From NCBI GenBank assembly GCA_965221985.1, contig OZ244928.1, positions 1 through 64,000 on the forward strand: a stretch of 64,000 nt of DNA, given 5' to 3'. The position numbers were made by a program, and so were the translations under genes. Numbering within the stretch: the first letter of the stretch is position 1; each line of letters starts with the position of its first letter. This document shows positions 26,186 through 35,550 of this stretch, in pieces. The stretch is from J054 sp965221985. GTDB lineage: Bacteria; Pseudomonadota; Gammaproteobacteria; Steroidobacterales; GCA-2729495. The notes beneath the pieces were generated by a model. That model searched no databases. It saw only the letters and a list, made by a program, of their open reading frames with translations, and was not told the origin of the DNA.

Positions 26186-26229
26186 GCCGGGGTAAAAGCC
26201 CCCCGGCCGCCCTGGGCGCAAAAACGCCC
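26186..26229. terminator. Two tandem GC-rich hairpins
   Basis: GCCGGGG / CCCCGGC (26186-26192 and 26201-26207, 8-nt loop), then GGGCG / CGCCC (26214-26218 and 26225-26229, loop CAAAAA). No T-tract follows, so they may slow or end transcription weakly after the VPLPA-CTERM gene. Confidence 0.4.
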
Positions 26230-26289
26230 CGGAGCCACGGAAAAACACGCCGCTGGACCAATCCCGGGTTCTTACCTTGCCTGACTCAG

Positions 26290-26317
26290 TTAATTGTTAT
26301 ACTTTTATAACAATTAA
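26290..26317 (+). promoter_or_regulatory. Extended -10 promoter embedded in a 28-bp perfect palindrome
   Basis: TTAATTGTTATA-CTTT-TATAACAATTAA is a perfect 12-bp inverted repeat with a 4-bp spacer. It contains an extended -10 element (TGTTATACT, about 26295-26303). The palindrome ends 35 bp before the TauD-type start codon. A repressor bound here would block RNA polymerase directly. No adjacent regulator gene is seen. Confidence 0.65.
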
Positions 26318-26352
26318 AGGGGCAGTGAACGTTAAGCTCAGGAGCGCAAGTC

Positions 26353-27228
26353 ATGGCGAGCCCACAAACAGCCACTCAGGCCAATAATCTCGATATCAGG
26401 CCCCTCACCGGCGCCCTCGGTTGCGAAATATTCGGCTTAGACCTGGCAAATCTCGACGACTCGAGCTTCGACGGCATCTATCAAGCCTTCCTCGACTATT
26501 CCGTCGTTGTATTTCGTGACCAGGAATTAGACGAAGAAAGTTTCGCGGCGTTCGGCAAACGTTTTGGCAAGCTTGAAGACGAGCCCTTTCTACCCAATCG
26601 CACCGACACACCCGGAATTTATTTCTTTCGCGGAGCTGGGGGCCAGAAAAAACTGTCGACCCAAAATCTCGGTTGGCACATGGATCATAGCTACCAAAAA
26701 AATCCCAGTCTCGGGGCCATGTTATATGCCGTCGATGTCCCCCAAGCTGGCGGCGACACTTTGTTCGCCAGTCACTACTTGTCCTATGAATACCTGTCAA
26801 AGCCCATGCAGGATTTTCTCGAAGACAAAATCGGCATTCACGATGTACTCCAGTACGGGATGAATTCCGGTCATTATGCGATTTCGGAGGTCCAGGCTTT
26901 AGAGCGCTTGGCCACCATGCGCAAAAAATTTCCTCAGGTTGAACATCCCTTGATCTGCAAGCATCCAGAAACGGGCCGCAAAATGTTGTTTATTAACAAA
27001 GCCTGGACCACGGCCATTAAAGGATTACACGCTCACGAGAGCACGCCCATCCTTGAAATGTTGAAAGCCCATGCTTTACAGGATCGTTTTCAGTGCCGCG
27101 TTCGCTGGTATAACAAATCACTGTTGCTCTGGGACAACCGATGCGTGCAACACAGTCCAAATGTGGACTACACCGAGACACGGCAAATGCTCCGCCTTGC
27201 CCTGCACAGCGATTGGGTGCCAAGCTGA
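26353..27228 (+). CDS. TauD/TfdA-family 2-oxoglutarate-dependent dioxygenase
   Basis: 291 residues. The Fe(II) triad is H109-x-D111 (GWHMDHSY) and H267 (CVQHSPNVDY), with R277 or R281 to bind 2-oxoglutarate. The N-terminal IRPLTGALGCEIFGLDL and VVVFRDQELDEESFAAF segments are typical of the family. Members hydroxylate sulfonates, phenoxyacetates, steroids or other substrates using O2 and 2-oxoglutarate; the substrate here is unknown. Expression is probably controlled at the palindrome just upstream. The next gene is 278 bp away. Confidence 0.9.
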   Translation: MASPQTATQANNLDIRPLTGALGCEIFGLDLANLDDSSFDGIYQAFLDYSVVVFRDQELDEESFAAFGKRFGKLEDEPFLPNRTDTPGIYFFRGAGGQKKLSTQNLGWHMDHSYQKNPSLGAMLYAVDVPQAGGDTLFASHYLSYEYLSKPMQDFLEDKIGIHDVLQYGMNSGHYAISEVQALERLATMRKKFPQVEHPLICKHPETGRKMLFINKAWTTAIKGLHAHESTPILEMLKAHALQDRFQCRVRWYNKSLLLWDNRCVQHSPNVDYTETRQMLRLALHSDWVPS

Positions 27229-27506
27229 ACAAACGGGCGGCGCGCGGCGCGCTGATTGCCCTAGGCCGGGGCGATAACCTCGGCTAAGGACGGCTCGAGT
27301 TCCCTTCGCAGCCGATTCCAACGCAGAGATACCCGACGCGGTAAAGCGGCAGCAGGCCAGGGATCACGCAATCAAACTGCACGGCGCGGGCGGCCAAAAC
27401 ACCCGCTGAAACCGATTCCCCCTCTGTAACGAATTCAACAGCATAAGGGCTAGGTCAATACGACAATAGAGTCACTAGGACCATTTTTGAGCACGGGGAT
27501 AAGACA

Positions 27507-28571
27507 ATGACGCCACCGGGTCAGTTCGGCGCAGAACAATCCATAAAGTCCAGTAGATCGCTACTTAAGCCGATGGACACGACACCCATCGAAGATCAAA
27601 AATTTGCGCTCTACAAGAGCACCGAGGGCTACCAAGCTATCATGTCCTGGTACGACGAGGCACAAGACTCGATTGACTGCGCCATTGAATCTCGTTTTGT
27701 AAAGACTCGATTCGGCCACACCCACATGCTAGTCGCGGGCGCGGAACATGCCCAGCCACTGATTCTTATTCCAGGTGTTGCCGGCTGCGCTCCACTGTGG
27801 CGCAAGCAAATACCGGAGTTTGCTCGGCATTTTCGCGTTTACGCCCTGGACATCGTCGGGCAACCCGGCCGCAGCGACCCGAATCCTCCATCATTTCTAA
27901 ACAATGATTATTCAAAGTGGCTCTGCGATGTGCTAGATGGCCTGCATATTGACCGGGCCCATTTTGCAGGCACCAGCGTCGGCGGCTGGATTGTCCTAAA
28001 ATTCGGCATAGACGCGCCAGACCGGGTGCGCAAGATCGTAATGCTAAGCCCCACGGGTATCTCACGGGCAAAGTTGCCGGTAAAGATCTGGCTCACCAAG
28101 GTTTTAAACAAGCGCAAAGATTCCAATGAACTGGCCGATGATTTAACGGCAAAATCAGTTTCATCGAAGAGTCCTGGCGGCTCTTTCGGTACTTTCGACC
28201 GGCAGCTCGCCCGGCTCATGGCCCTATGCACGCGACACTACCGTGTGGACCGATCCGTGGGCGTCTACAACGAACAGTCGCAAAAAGTCGAACTATCAAA
28301 AGGTTTGAAAATACTCCGTAAGTTTTTCTTGTCCGAACCAAAATCCGTACTCAAGCGTTTCAAAACACCGGGTCTCTTAGTGTTTGGTCAGCACGAAGTA
28401 CTATACAAGCCTCATCAAGTTGCCAAGCGCGCGAAAAAACTGATGCCACAGCTGGCAACGGAAGTTATCGCTGGCGCCGGACATGCAGCCATCTACGACA
28501 AACCTGAAGTAGCCAATCGGGTAGTTCTCGACTACCTCATGCAGCGATCACAAGCCGAAACCTCCCGCTAA
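27507..28571 (+). CDS. Alpha/beta hydrolase
   Basis: 354 residues. The hydrolase fold is shown by LILIPGVAG (oxyanion loop), VYALDIVGQPGRSD, the nucleophile elbow GTSVGG with S157, and C-terminal GAGHAAIYDKP supplying the catalytic His. The first 60 or so residues are a non-conserved extension, so translation may begin further in, for example at M23. No export signal is seen. The substrate is unknown. A HupE-type gene starts 5 bp after its stop, so the two may be co-transcribed. Confidence 0.82.
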   Translation: MTPPGQFGAEQSIKSSRSLLKPMDTTPIEDQKFALYKSTEGYQAIMSWYDEAQDSIDCAIESRFVKTRFGHTHMLVAGAEHAQPLILIPGVAGCAPLWRKQIPEFARHFRVYALDIVGQPGRSDPNPPSFLNNDYSKWLCDVLDGLHIDRAHFAGTSVGGWIVLKFGIDAPDRVRKIVMLSPTGISRAKLPVKIWLTKVLNKRKDSNELADDLTAKSVSSKSPGGSFGTFDRQLARLMALCTRHYRVDRSVGVYNEQSQKVELSKGLKILRKFFLSEPKSVLKRFKTPGLLVFGQHEVLYKPHQVAKRAKKLMPQLATEVIAGAGHAAIYDKPEVANRVVLDYLMQRSQAETSR

Positions 28572-28576
28572 TTGTT

Positions 28577-29200
28577 ATGCAAACGAACCAAATTACACGA
28601 CGGTCCTGTCGCCTCACTCCGCTAATCTGCCTAGCAATGGCCGCGCTGGCCTCACCGACATTTGTGTTGGCCCATGAAGGCAGTAGCCTGCCTTATGGTT
28701 CATTTTTAGGTGGCCTGATGCATCCGGTGCTTGGCCTGGACCATTTTCTCGCCATGATTAGCGTAGGCATAGTCAGCGCGCAAATTGGCGGCAGGGCCAT
28801 ATGGACCGTGCCCGCAACCTTTGTCTGTGTCATGTCGGTCGGCGGGCTGTTGGGCTTGTTAGATATCGGTTTGTCTGCCACCGAAATGGGCATTGCACTT
28901 TCAGTACTGGGCCTGGGCACCGCCATTGCCATTGATAAACGACTACCAATATCTCTCGCCCTATCCGTGGTTGGCTTTTTCGCCATCTTCCACGGCTATG
29001 CCCATGGCCTAGAAATGCCAAAGGTTGCGAACGCGCCGACCTATGCTGCTGGCTTCTTGACAGGTACCGCCGTGCTCCACATTGCGGGCGTCTTGCTGGG
29101 CGACATTGCACAACATTACAAAGCGGGTAAATGGCTGCTGCGCGTTGCGGGCGCGGCGATAGCAGCGACGGGCTTGGCATTTCTCGCCGGTAGTGCGTAG
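28577..29200 (+). CDS. HupE/UreJ-family membrane protein
   Basis: 207 residues with a signal peptide ending near FVLAHEG, so the mature protein would begin with a metal-binding-type His. About six membrane helices follow. MHPVLGLDHFLAMISVG and FFAIFHGYAHGLEMP are the conserved His-containing motifs of HupE/UreJ, secondary transporters that facilitate Ni(2+) (or Co(2+)) uptake for hydrogenase or urease. No such metalloenzyme is encoded nearby, so the metal is not certain; cobalt for B12 is one alternative. Confidence 0.85.
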   Translation: MQTNQITRRSCRLTPLICLAMAALASPTFVLAHEGSSLPYGSFLGGLMHPVLGLDHFLAMISVGIVSAQIGGRAIWTVPATFVCVMSVGGLLGLLDIGLSATEMGIALSVLGLGTAIAIDKRLPISLALSVVGFFAIFHGYAHGLEMPKVANAPTYAAGFLTGTAVLHIAGVLLGDIAQHYKAGKWLLRVAGAAIAATGLAFLAGSA

Positions 29201-29227
29201 TCCGATATTGCACGGACGGCAAATCTC

Positions 29228-29911
29228 ATGAACCGCAAACTAGTCTTAGGACTGTGGGAAGCAGGCTGCGTGGCTTGGGTCTGCGTGCTTGGCTCAATTC
29301 TGCACTTCGCATTTGAGCTATCTGAATACTGGCGACCCATGGCGCTATTGGCCGCAGTCAACGAGAGTGCCTGGGAACATACTAAAATGTACTTTTGGCC
29401 GGGACTACTCTACGCCCTGATTCAATACACATATACGCGATCGATCGCCAACAATTTCTGGCTGGGCAAGGCACTGGCTCTGGCAACAACACCCGTCGCC
29501 ATATTTGTTAGCTATTACAGCTATATGGGGTATATAACTTCGATAGGCGGCAAAGCTTCGCTGCCGACCATGTTGACGATCATGATCCTTGGCATCTCCC
29601 TGGGACAGTTTATTAGCTTTAGGATCCTCAGTGCCAAGCCATTAGCTTTGCAACTTCGCCGTTGCGCATTGCCAGTCTATGTCGTTCTGACTGGCATGTT
29701 TTCCAGTTTTACGTACTTTCCACCCAAGATTTTCCTGTTCGAGAACTTCTATTGTTATCGCTATACCGGCGAATTCGGCATTCTTGGTGACTATTCTCAG
29801 TACCGCGTGTTCTTTCGTGCCGGAGAACAATCAGGCGCTGGGGTGAACTATTGCGCTAAGGTCCCGGCCAATGCAGATGCGCCTTCCGACTTAGTCAAGC
29901 AGTCCAGCTAG
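29228..29911 (+). CDS. DUF6512-type membrane protein
   Basis: 227 residues with about six membrane helices and the motif ALLAAVNESAWEHTKMYFWP, which marks the DUF6512 family of uncharacterised membrane proteins. The C-terminal 60 or so residues, beginning with the Tyr-rich ENFYCYRYTGEF, are soluble and less conserved. It follows the HupE-like gene by 27 bp and ends 5 bp before the stop of a convergent SDR gene, without a visible terminator. Confidence 0.7.
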   Translation: MNRKLVLGLWEAGCVAWVCVLGSILHFAFELSEYWRPMALLAAVNESAWEHTKMYFWPGLLYALIQYTYTRSIANNFWLGKALALATTPVAIFVSYYSYMGYITSIGGKASLPTMLTIMILGISLGQFISFRILSAKPLALQLRRCALPVYVVLTGMFSSFTYFPPKIFLFENFYCYRYTGEFGILGDYSQYRVFFRAGEQSGAGVNYCAKVPANADAPSDLVKQSS

Positions 29912-29916
29912 CTTGA

Positions 29917-30939
29917 CTACGCGATTATTGAATCTGCGCAAATTTCTTCCGAAACATCCCATAAGCGTTTAGACAGATCCTCATCCGACATGCGTGGATC
30001 AGGCAAAATCGGGTTGCAATCGGCAAAATAATAGCCCGACAAATCGGCAACTAGAGGATTCGCGGCCACATAACATTGCGTCGCCGCACCTTGCTCCGTG
30101 GACTTCATGAACAGCCAACCGAAAAGCTTAGCGAAGGCAAGCTGCCACTTCGGAAAATGCCTGGCAAGATTGGTATTAATGATGCCGGGATGCACTGCGT
30201 TTGCCGTGGCGGTGGTTCCCGCGAAGCGGCGGGCCAACTCGAAAGCGAAAAGACCATTGGCCAACTTAGATTGGCCGTACATTTTCATCGGCTCGTAGCC
30301 TTTTTCACCGCTTAGATTGTCAAATTGTATGCCGCCATCCGGTGCCCACATATGGCCGCTACTACTTAGCACAACGATACGGCCCGCTTCCGCAACAGCC
30401 ACCGCCTCCATCAAATTTCGTCCGAGAGCGTAGTGGCCCAAATGATTCACGAAGAAATGGCGTTCAATGCCGTCGACTTGCTCAAGTTGCGGCAATGCCA
30501 TAATGCCTGCGTTCAAGATCAGCATATCAATTGGCATGTTCAATTCCAGCACTTGCTCTGAGCAGCGACGGACAGAATCTAGGTCGGATAATTCCAAGAC
30601 CACCGGAGTCGTTTTGCCCGCAATGCTGGCGCAAGATTTTTCGGCTTTCTCAATGCTGCGACCGGTCCCTATGACATGAGCACCGCGCAGGGCCAACACC
30701 CGCATGGTTTCGTAGCCCAAGCCAGAGGTCGCACCGGTGACCAGGGCGGTCTTACCGGTCAGATCCATACCGGCGGTTACTTCCTCCGCCTCGGCATTGG
30801 CGCCAAATGGTCCCGGTTCCACGCCGGGAGCTGGTTTGAAATTTTCCGAGCCCGGCTCGGCACAAGCCGCAAGATTGGCCGCGGCAACCATCGTTGACGC
30901 CCCAGCAATAAATTGTCGACGATTGATGTCTTGGCCCAC
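29917..30939 (-). CDS. SDR-family oxidoreductase with Tat lipoprotein signal
   Basis: 340 residues from GTG at 30939-30937, preceded by GGAGGG at 30952-30947. The leader has a twin-arginine motif (NRRQFIAGAS) and a lipobox (NLAAC). The rest resembles WW-domain-oxidoreductase-like SDRs: TGATSGLG cofactor loop, NAGI, catalytic Ser in VLSSSGH and YGQSK. Tat export would let it leave the cytoplasm folded with its nicotinamide cofactor bound. The substrate is unknown, and no neighbour on the same strand gives a clue. Confidence 0.82.
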   Translation of the reverse strand: MGQDINRRQFIAGASTMVAAANLAACAEPGSENFKPAPGVEPGPFGANAEAEEVTAGMDLTGKTALVTGATSGLGYETMRVLALRGAHVIGTGRSIEKAEKSCASIAGKTTPVVLELSDLDSVRRCSEQVLELNMPIDMLILNAGIMALPQLEQVDGIERHFFVNHLGHYALGRNLMEAVAVAEAGRIVVLSSSGHMWAPDGGIQFDNLSGEKGYEPMKMYGQSKLANGLFAFELARRFAGTTATANAVHPGIINTNLARHFPKWQLAFAKLFGWLFMKSTEQGAATQCYVAANPLVADLSGYYFADCNPILPDPRMSDEDLSKRLWDVSEEICADSIIA

Positions 30940-31141
30940 TCCAAAACCCTCCGATCCAAATCTCAACTGCCAGAGTTTATCCCTTCGTTGCCGCCCTTGC
31001 CCCTAGATTTGTGATTGCGCTCATGCCATCCAACAGGTGGTGCCAACTCCCATCCGACACCAAGGGCTAGTGCCGACTATGCTCTATGCCGGCTCTGATG
31101 AGAAAGTACAGCTTGAACCAAAGCGGCTCTAGAATACGTCC

Positions 31142-33055
31142 ATGACCTTGCTCCGCATGGACAATTTATCCTTGGAATTTGGCGACCAAGTTATTCTGCG
31201 CAACGCCAATTTTTCTATCGAGCTCGGCGAACGGGTGGGATTGGTCGGCCGTAACGGCGCCGGAAAAACCACACTGCTGCGACTCATTAACAGAGAGCAA
31301 CAAGCGGATGAGGGGGAAATTGAATATCGGGCTGATCTACGAATCAGTCAGCTGAGCCAAGCTCTGCCCAGCGAACACCATCTAGAAACCTGGGAATTCG
31401 TCACCAAAGGACTCAATGAATTGCAGATGATGGTTGACGAATATCAGCGGCGGGCACGCGCCAACCCGACTAGCAACGACCTGCGGGAATTAGAAGCGCT
31501 GCAATTGCGTATCGACGGTTTGGATGGGTGGCGGATTCCACAACGCGTGGATACCGTGATCAGCGAACTCGGTTTGCCTCGCCATCAAAAACTGAGCGAT
31601 TTATCCGGCGGTTGGCAGCGTCGTGTTGCTCTTGCCCAAGCGCTGGTGAGCGACCCCGAGCTATTGCTGCTGGACGAGCCCACCAATCATCTGGACTTGG
31701 CTACCATCGAATGGTTGGAACAACGCCTGCGCGGCTATTCGGGTGGCTTGGTTTTTGTTACCCATGACCGCGCATTTCTACAAAAGCTAGCCACCCGTAT
31801 CGTTGAACTGGACCGCGGCGAGCTCATCAGCTGGCCCGGTAGCTATCACCATTTTTTGCGCCGTAAAGCGGCGGCCCTAAGCGCGGAGCAACGCTACAAC
31901 CGGGAATTCGACAAAAAACTAGCCAATGAAGAAGCCTGGATTCGCCAAGGTATTAAGGCGAGACGCACGCGCAACGAGGGCCGGGTACGCGCGCTAGAAA
32001 CGATGCGCTCAGAACGCGAGGCGCGCATCGACCGGCCCCGCAGCGCGCGAATCAATATTGATGAAGCACAAGCCTCGGGCCGCAAGGTAATTCGCGCACG
32101 CAACGTGAGCTATGGCTACGACGAAAATATTCTTATCGAGGATTTTTCGCTGCAAATCATGCGCGGCGACCGCATCGGACTAATTGGCAACAACGGCGTC
32201 GGCAAGAGCACCTTATTGAGATTGTTAATTGGGAGACTGAAACCGCAAACTGGAACTATCAAACTGGGTACGCAATTAGAAATAGGTTTTTTTGATCCCC
32301 TAGTCGATGACCTGGACCCGGAAAAAAGTGTTGCAGAAAATGTCGGCGAAGGTCGCGACTACGTGCAGTTGAACGGCAAGGATGTCCACGTCGTAGGCTA
32401 CTTGCGAGGATTTCTGTTCTCTGCGAAGCGCACGACGATGCCGGTAAAAGCGCTGTCGGGGGGTGAAAAAAACCGCGTCCGCTTGGCCAAGCTGTTTACC
32501 CGGCCAAGCAATTTACTGATCATGGATGAACCTAGCAATGATCTCGACGTGGAAACCTTGGAAGCGCTAGAAAAAAGACTGCGTGAATATCAAGGCACGC
32601 TGATTGTGACTAGCCACGATCGGGAGTTCTTAGAAAATGTTGTGACGAGTGTTCTGGTGTTTGAAGCAGACCGGCAGGTGCATCACTATGTCGGCGGATA
32701 CGCGGATTGGGCCCGCCGCGGACTTCAACTCGCCGAGCGGGAACAACTTGAACTTGCCAAGACTGACAATTCAGCTGCAAAGAAAACCAGAGAGAAGCGG
32801 CGCCAAAAATTGAGCTACAAGGAACAGCGAGAACTTGACCAACTACCCGGCAACATTGAATACCTAGAAGCTGAGATCGAAAGCCTTCATAAAACGATCG
32901 CCAATCCGGATTTCTACGCTGGCGAATCGACCGACGTGCAAGATGTGCTGCAAAAACTCGAGACTAAGTCCGCCGCGCTAGAAGCGCTGGTAGAACGCTG
33001 GGCAAGTCTAGAGGAGCTGCGACTAGACTATCAAAGCAAAAACCCCAATTTGTAG
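31142..33055 (+). CDS. uup: ABC-F ATPase Uup
   Basis: 637 residues with two ABC domains (Walker A GRNGAGKTT at 36-44; second Walker A GNNGVGKST; signature motifs LSGGWQRR and LSGGEKNR) and no membrane segments. The inter-domain linker is long and basic. The C-terminal coiled coil (REKRRQKLSYKEQRELDQLP onward, about 555-635) is the feature of Uup, which binds branched DNA and ribosomes and is linked to precise transposon excision and ribosome assembly. It is monocistronic. Confidence 0.92.
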   Translation: MTLLRMDNLSLEFGDQVILRNANFSIELGERVGLVGRNGAGKTTLLRLINREQQADEGEIEYRADLRISQLSQALPSEHHLETWEFVTKGLNELQMMVDEYQRRARANPTSNDLRELEALQLRIDGLDGWRIPQRVDTVISELGLPRHQKLSDLSGGWQRRVALAQALVSDPELLLLDEPTNHLDLATIEWLEQRLRGYSGGLVFVTHDRAFLQKLATRIVELDRGELISWPGSYHHFLRRKAAALSAEQRYNREFDKKLANEEAWIRQGIKARRTRNEGRVRALETMRSEREARIDRPRSARINIDEAQASGRKVIRARNVSYGYDENILIEDFSLQIMRGDRIGLIGNNGVGKSTLLRLLIGRLKPQTGTIKLGTQLEIGFFDPLVDDLDPEKSVAENVGEGRDYVQLNGKDVHVVGYLRGFLFSAKRTTMPVKALSGGEKNRVRLAKLFTRPSNLLIMDEPSNDLDVETLEALEKRLREYQGTLIVTSHDREFLENVVTSVLVFEADRQVHHYVGGYADWARRGLQLAEREQLELAKTDNSAAKKTREKRRQKLSYKEQRELDQLPGNIEYLEAEIESLHKTIANPDFYAGESTDVQDVLQKLETKSAALEALVERWASLEELRLDYQSKNPNL

Positions 33056-33145
33056 GGCACCGGGTCGGTCCGTGGGCAGTAGCGGGCTCGCGTCCAAGTG
33101 GCGGCTGAAATCAATGTGAAGATACAAGCCGCTGCCAGCTAGGGG

Positions 33146-33925
33146 TCAATCCGGGGCCAGCAAAGACAATTTGGCACGCCAATCATCAAGGGATAAGGTC
33201 GGATCGTTGGCAACTTCAAAGCTAGCGTTTTTCGCGCCCGCGTTGCTCAGCGATTCGATCAGCACAAGCGCAAGGTCTTCACGGGACAGCGCACTGCGCA
33301 ACAGAGGCCGCCACTGATCACCCTGCTGTATGACCAGGGCCTGCTCACCAGCGGGCCGATCTTGCAAGCCCGCCGGCCGGACGATTGTATAGCTTAGACC
33401 ACTAGCTCGTAGGTATTCCTCACCTTTGAAACGCCATTCTAAGGCCCCGCCCGTGGCTTTGTTAAACGGGTGCGTTGGATCGGTCACGCCGATTGCGGTC
33501 AGGAGAACAAAATGTTTAACGCCAGCCGCAAGCGCTGCGTCAACGAGATTTACAACGCCGCCATAATCCACGAATTCGGCACTGTTTGGCCCTTTCAATT
33601 CTCTTGTTCCGATGACACAAATCACCTGTGTGTTGCCGGACATTATCGTATGCATGCGCTCGGCATCGCGCACATCACCGACTACCCAGTGCATGTCCGC
33701 GAAATCATCCCCCCAGCGCTCAATGGCCGTCTCACGGCTTCTCGTCAGGGCGTCGAATTCCTGGCCCTGCGCCTTAAGTTGAGCAATGACATAGCGACCA
33801 ACGCGTCCGGAAGCGCCAGCCACCAGGATGCGATCAGCCGATTGCCCTAGCTGTGCCGGACTATGCGCGCACGCCGTAGCCAGCAAACAAAGCAAGACTA
33901 CTAGCGGACTAAGCAATGAGGGCAA
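33146..33925 (-). CDS. NmrA-like NAD(P)-binding lipoprotein
   Basis: 259 residues. Translation starts at TTG (33925-33923) with a GGAGAG site 7-8 bp before. The leader has a lipobox-like LLATAC. The rest is an atypical SDR: GASGRVGRYVIAQL cofactor loop, VVGDVRD, VLLTAIGV and YTIVRPAGL. Relatives include NAD(P)-dependent epimerase- and reductase-like proteins without a catalytic Tyr-Lys. Two further NmrA-like proteins with anchors or leaders occur at 43777 and 55258. The function is unknown. Confidence 0.78.
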   Translation of the reverse strand: MPSLLSPLVVLLCLLATACAHSPAQLGQSADRILVAGASGRVGRYVIAQLKAQGQEFDALTRSRETAIERWGDDFADMHWVVGDVRDAERMHTIMSGNTQVICVIGTRELKGPNSAEFVDYGGVVNLVDAALAAGVKHFVLLTAIGVTDPTHPFNKATGGALEWRFKGEEYLRASGLSYTIVRPAGLQDRPAGEQALVIQQGDQWRPLLRSALSREDLALVLIESLSNAGAKNASFEVANDPTLSLDDWRAKLSLLAPD

Positions 33926-34091
33926 GAGTAACTCTCCAAAGGTGCTGGACGCTCAATGATAACGCCTGTGGCTTAGCCCTGCGGAACTTTCGCGAGGAAA
34001 TGGCTGGAGCGCCCACCAAGAATTCGCGTCAAGATTTCTATCGACAGCGCGGGGGCGCTACGAAGAAATCAACTGGAGTATGAACGCCGCC

Positions 34092-34126
34092 AATTAAAAG
34101 GGCGGTCCACGATCGCCCTTTTAATT
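34092..34126. terminator. Bidirectional intrinsic terminator
   Basis: A perfect 13-bp stem AATTAAAAGGGCG / CGCCCTTTTAATT with a 9-nt loop. It lies 17 bp past the stop codon of the leftward Rieske gene, with T-rich 3' arms on both strands. Confidence 0.85.
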
Positions 34127-34143
34127 TCTACGCAAGCCTGATA

Positions 34144-35325
34144 TCAGGCCGCTTCGTCCTTACTTTGTTTTCGCGCGACGCGACTAGACACCAATGGCAC
34201 AGACTCCACGACCCAGTTGCCGGAAGTCTTTCGAGCGGGACTAGGAATGGCAAAGGCGGTATCTTTGCCCTTGCGATTTTGCAATTCATCCCAGTCAATT
34301 CGCCAACCGCGCTCGTCGAAGTCCGCCAAGCAATCACGATAGGCAACAATGGCTTTATCAGCCGGCATTAGTACTTCTTTAGCATTGCTAATCGGCGTGC
34401 GAATCGGGTCTACTTCCAATAGAACATCGATATCCTGTTTAGCAATGGCTTTGTTACGCGCATGGATCGGGCCATCGTGTTCCGGCTCGACCATGAAGTT
34501 GCGCATATTCAAGAAGAAAATTTTCGTGCGTGTTGCCGTCACCGGCTGCTCAAAGAAATACTGCCGAAATCCCATGCCAGGCTGAATATTGATGTACGTG
34601 ATCACCGTATTTGGCCCATAGGTTCCGCCGCCCGCGTAAAGATCTCCGCTCTCCTTACGAGTCTCTCCCCAGGTCTTTCCTTTGAGTGGCGGCGCATTAA
34701 ACTTATGCATGAACCACATGCCATAGCCCTGGTGATGCTCTTCAGTCTCGTAATCGTTGACCTTGTATGTCTCTCGATTAATGCCCGAAAAGCCGTGGGT
34801 CGGATGAACGAATTCGTTATGTGCAGGATCTAGAGCGTTCTCAACGGAACGTTCATAGTAGTAGCCGACATCTAAAACCAGTACGGAATTAGCGCGCCAA
34901 CCTTCCTGGCCATATTCCTCAACGTCCAACAGTGGCGGACGTTCTTCTTCCGGCAGGTCGCCCAAGAAGGCAAAAACTATGCCGTACCTTTCTTGCACGG
35001 GATAAGAATCAATTTTCGCACGGGCCGGCGGCTTCGTACCGTAACCAATCGACGGTATGTTCTTACACTCACCGTCGCCGCCAAACTCCCAGCCATGGTA
35101 GGGACATACAACGCAACCGTTGACGATGCGTGGCATGTTTTCCGGCCCCGACCAGGCGCCGCCCAGTGAACCACCGCGGTGCACGCAAGTATCGCTGAGA
35201 ACCCGCGCCTCGCCGTCTTCGTCACGAAATACGACCAGATTCGAACCTAACACCATGACCTTCTCAGGTTTGTCGGGCCCTAGGTCTTCGCTGCGAATAA
35301 TGGGGTACCAGAAATTGATATACAT
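34144..35325 (-). CDS. Rieske non-heme iron oxygenase, alpha subunit
   Basis: 393 residues, ATG with a GGGAG site. The Rieske 2Fe-2S centre is C47-x-H49 and C74-x-x-H77. The mononuclear iron site is D166, H169 and H174 in DPAHNEFVH. This is the architecture of aromatic-ring hydroxylating dioxygenases and O/N-demethylases such as vanillate demethylase or pheophorbide oxygenase. No ferredoxin or reductase gene is adjacent, so electrons must come from elsewhere. The substrate is unknown. It appears to be a single-gene unit bounded by a terminator. Confidence 0.9.
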   Translation of the reverse strand: MYINFWYPIIRSEDLGPDKPEKVMVLGSNLVVFRDEDGEARVLSDTCVHRGGSLGGAWSGPENMPRIVNGCVVCPYHGWEFGGDGECKNIPSIGYGTKPPARAKIDSYPVQERYGIVFAFLGDLPEEERPPLLDVEEYGQEGWRANSVLVLDVGYYYERSVENALDPAHNEFVHPTHGFSGINRETYKVNDYETEEHHQGYGMWFMHKFNAPPLKGKTWGETRKESGDLYAGGGTYGPNTVITYINIQPGMGFRQYFFEQPVTATRTKIFFLNMRNFMVEPEHDGPIHARNKAIAKQDIDVLLEVDPIRTPISNAKEVLMPADKAIVAYRDCLADFDERGWRIDWDELQNRKGKDTAFAIPSPARKTSGNWVVESVPLVSSRVARKQSKDEAA

Positions 35326-35550
35326 GCAACCGCTCCCTTTCTTTTTAGCTGTCGGGTTTTGTACGGTCGAGCACGGTGGTGAAACAATAGGGGAATCTAC
35401 CTAAGGGGCTTTGATCAAAGCTCAAAGAACTAGAAATTCCGTTAGATAATTCACTCAATCGCAAGCTTTAAGGGCCAGACCAGTTTAGCTTTGCATGCTT
35501 ATTGCTGCTTAGCAGCCAGAGTAGGTTCTGACTGCCGCGCGAGCGCCAGG

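Noticed and set aside
30777..31006. Short rightward frames over the start of the Tat-type SDR gene
   Set aside because: They are antisense shadows. The SDR start is supported by a GGAGGG site, a Tat motif and a lipobox.
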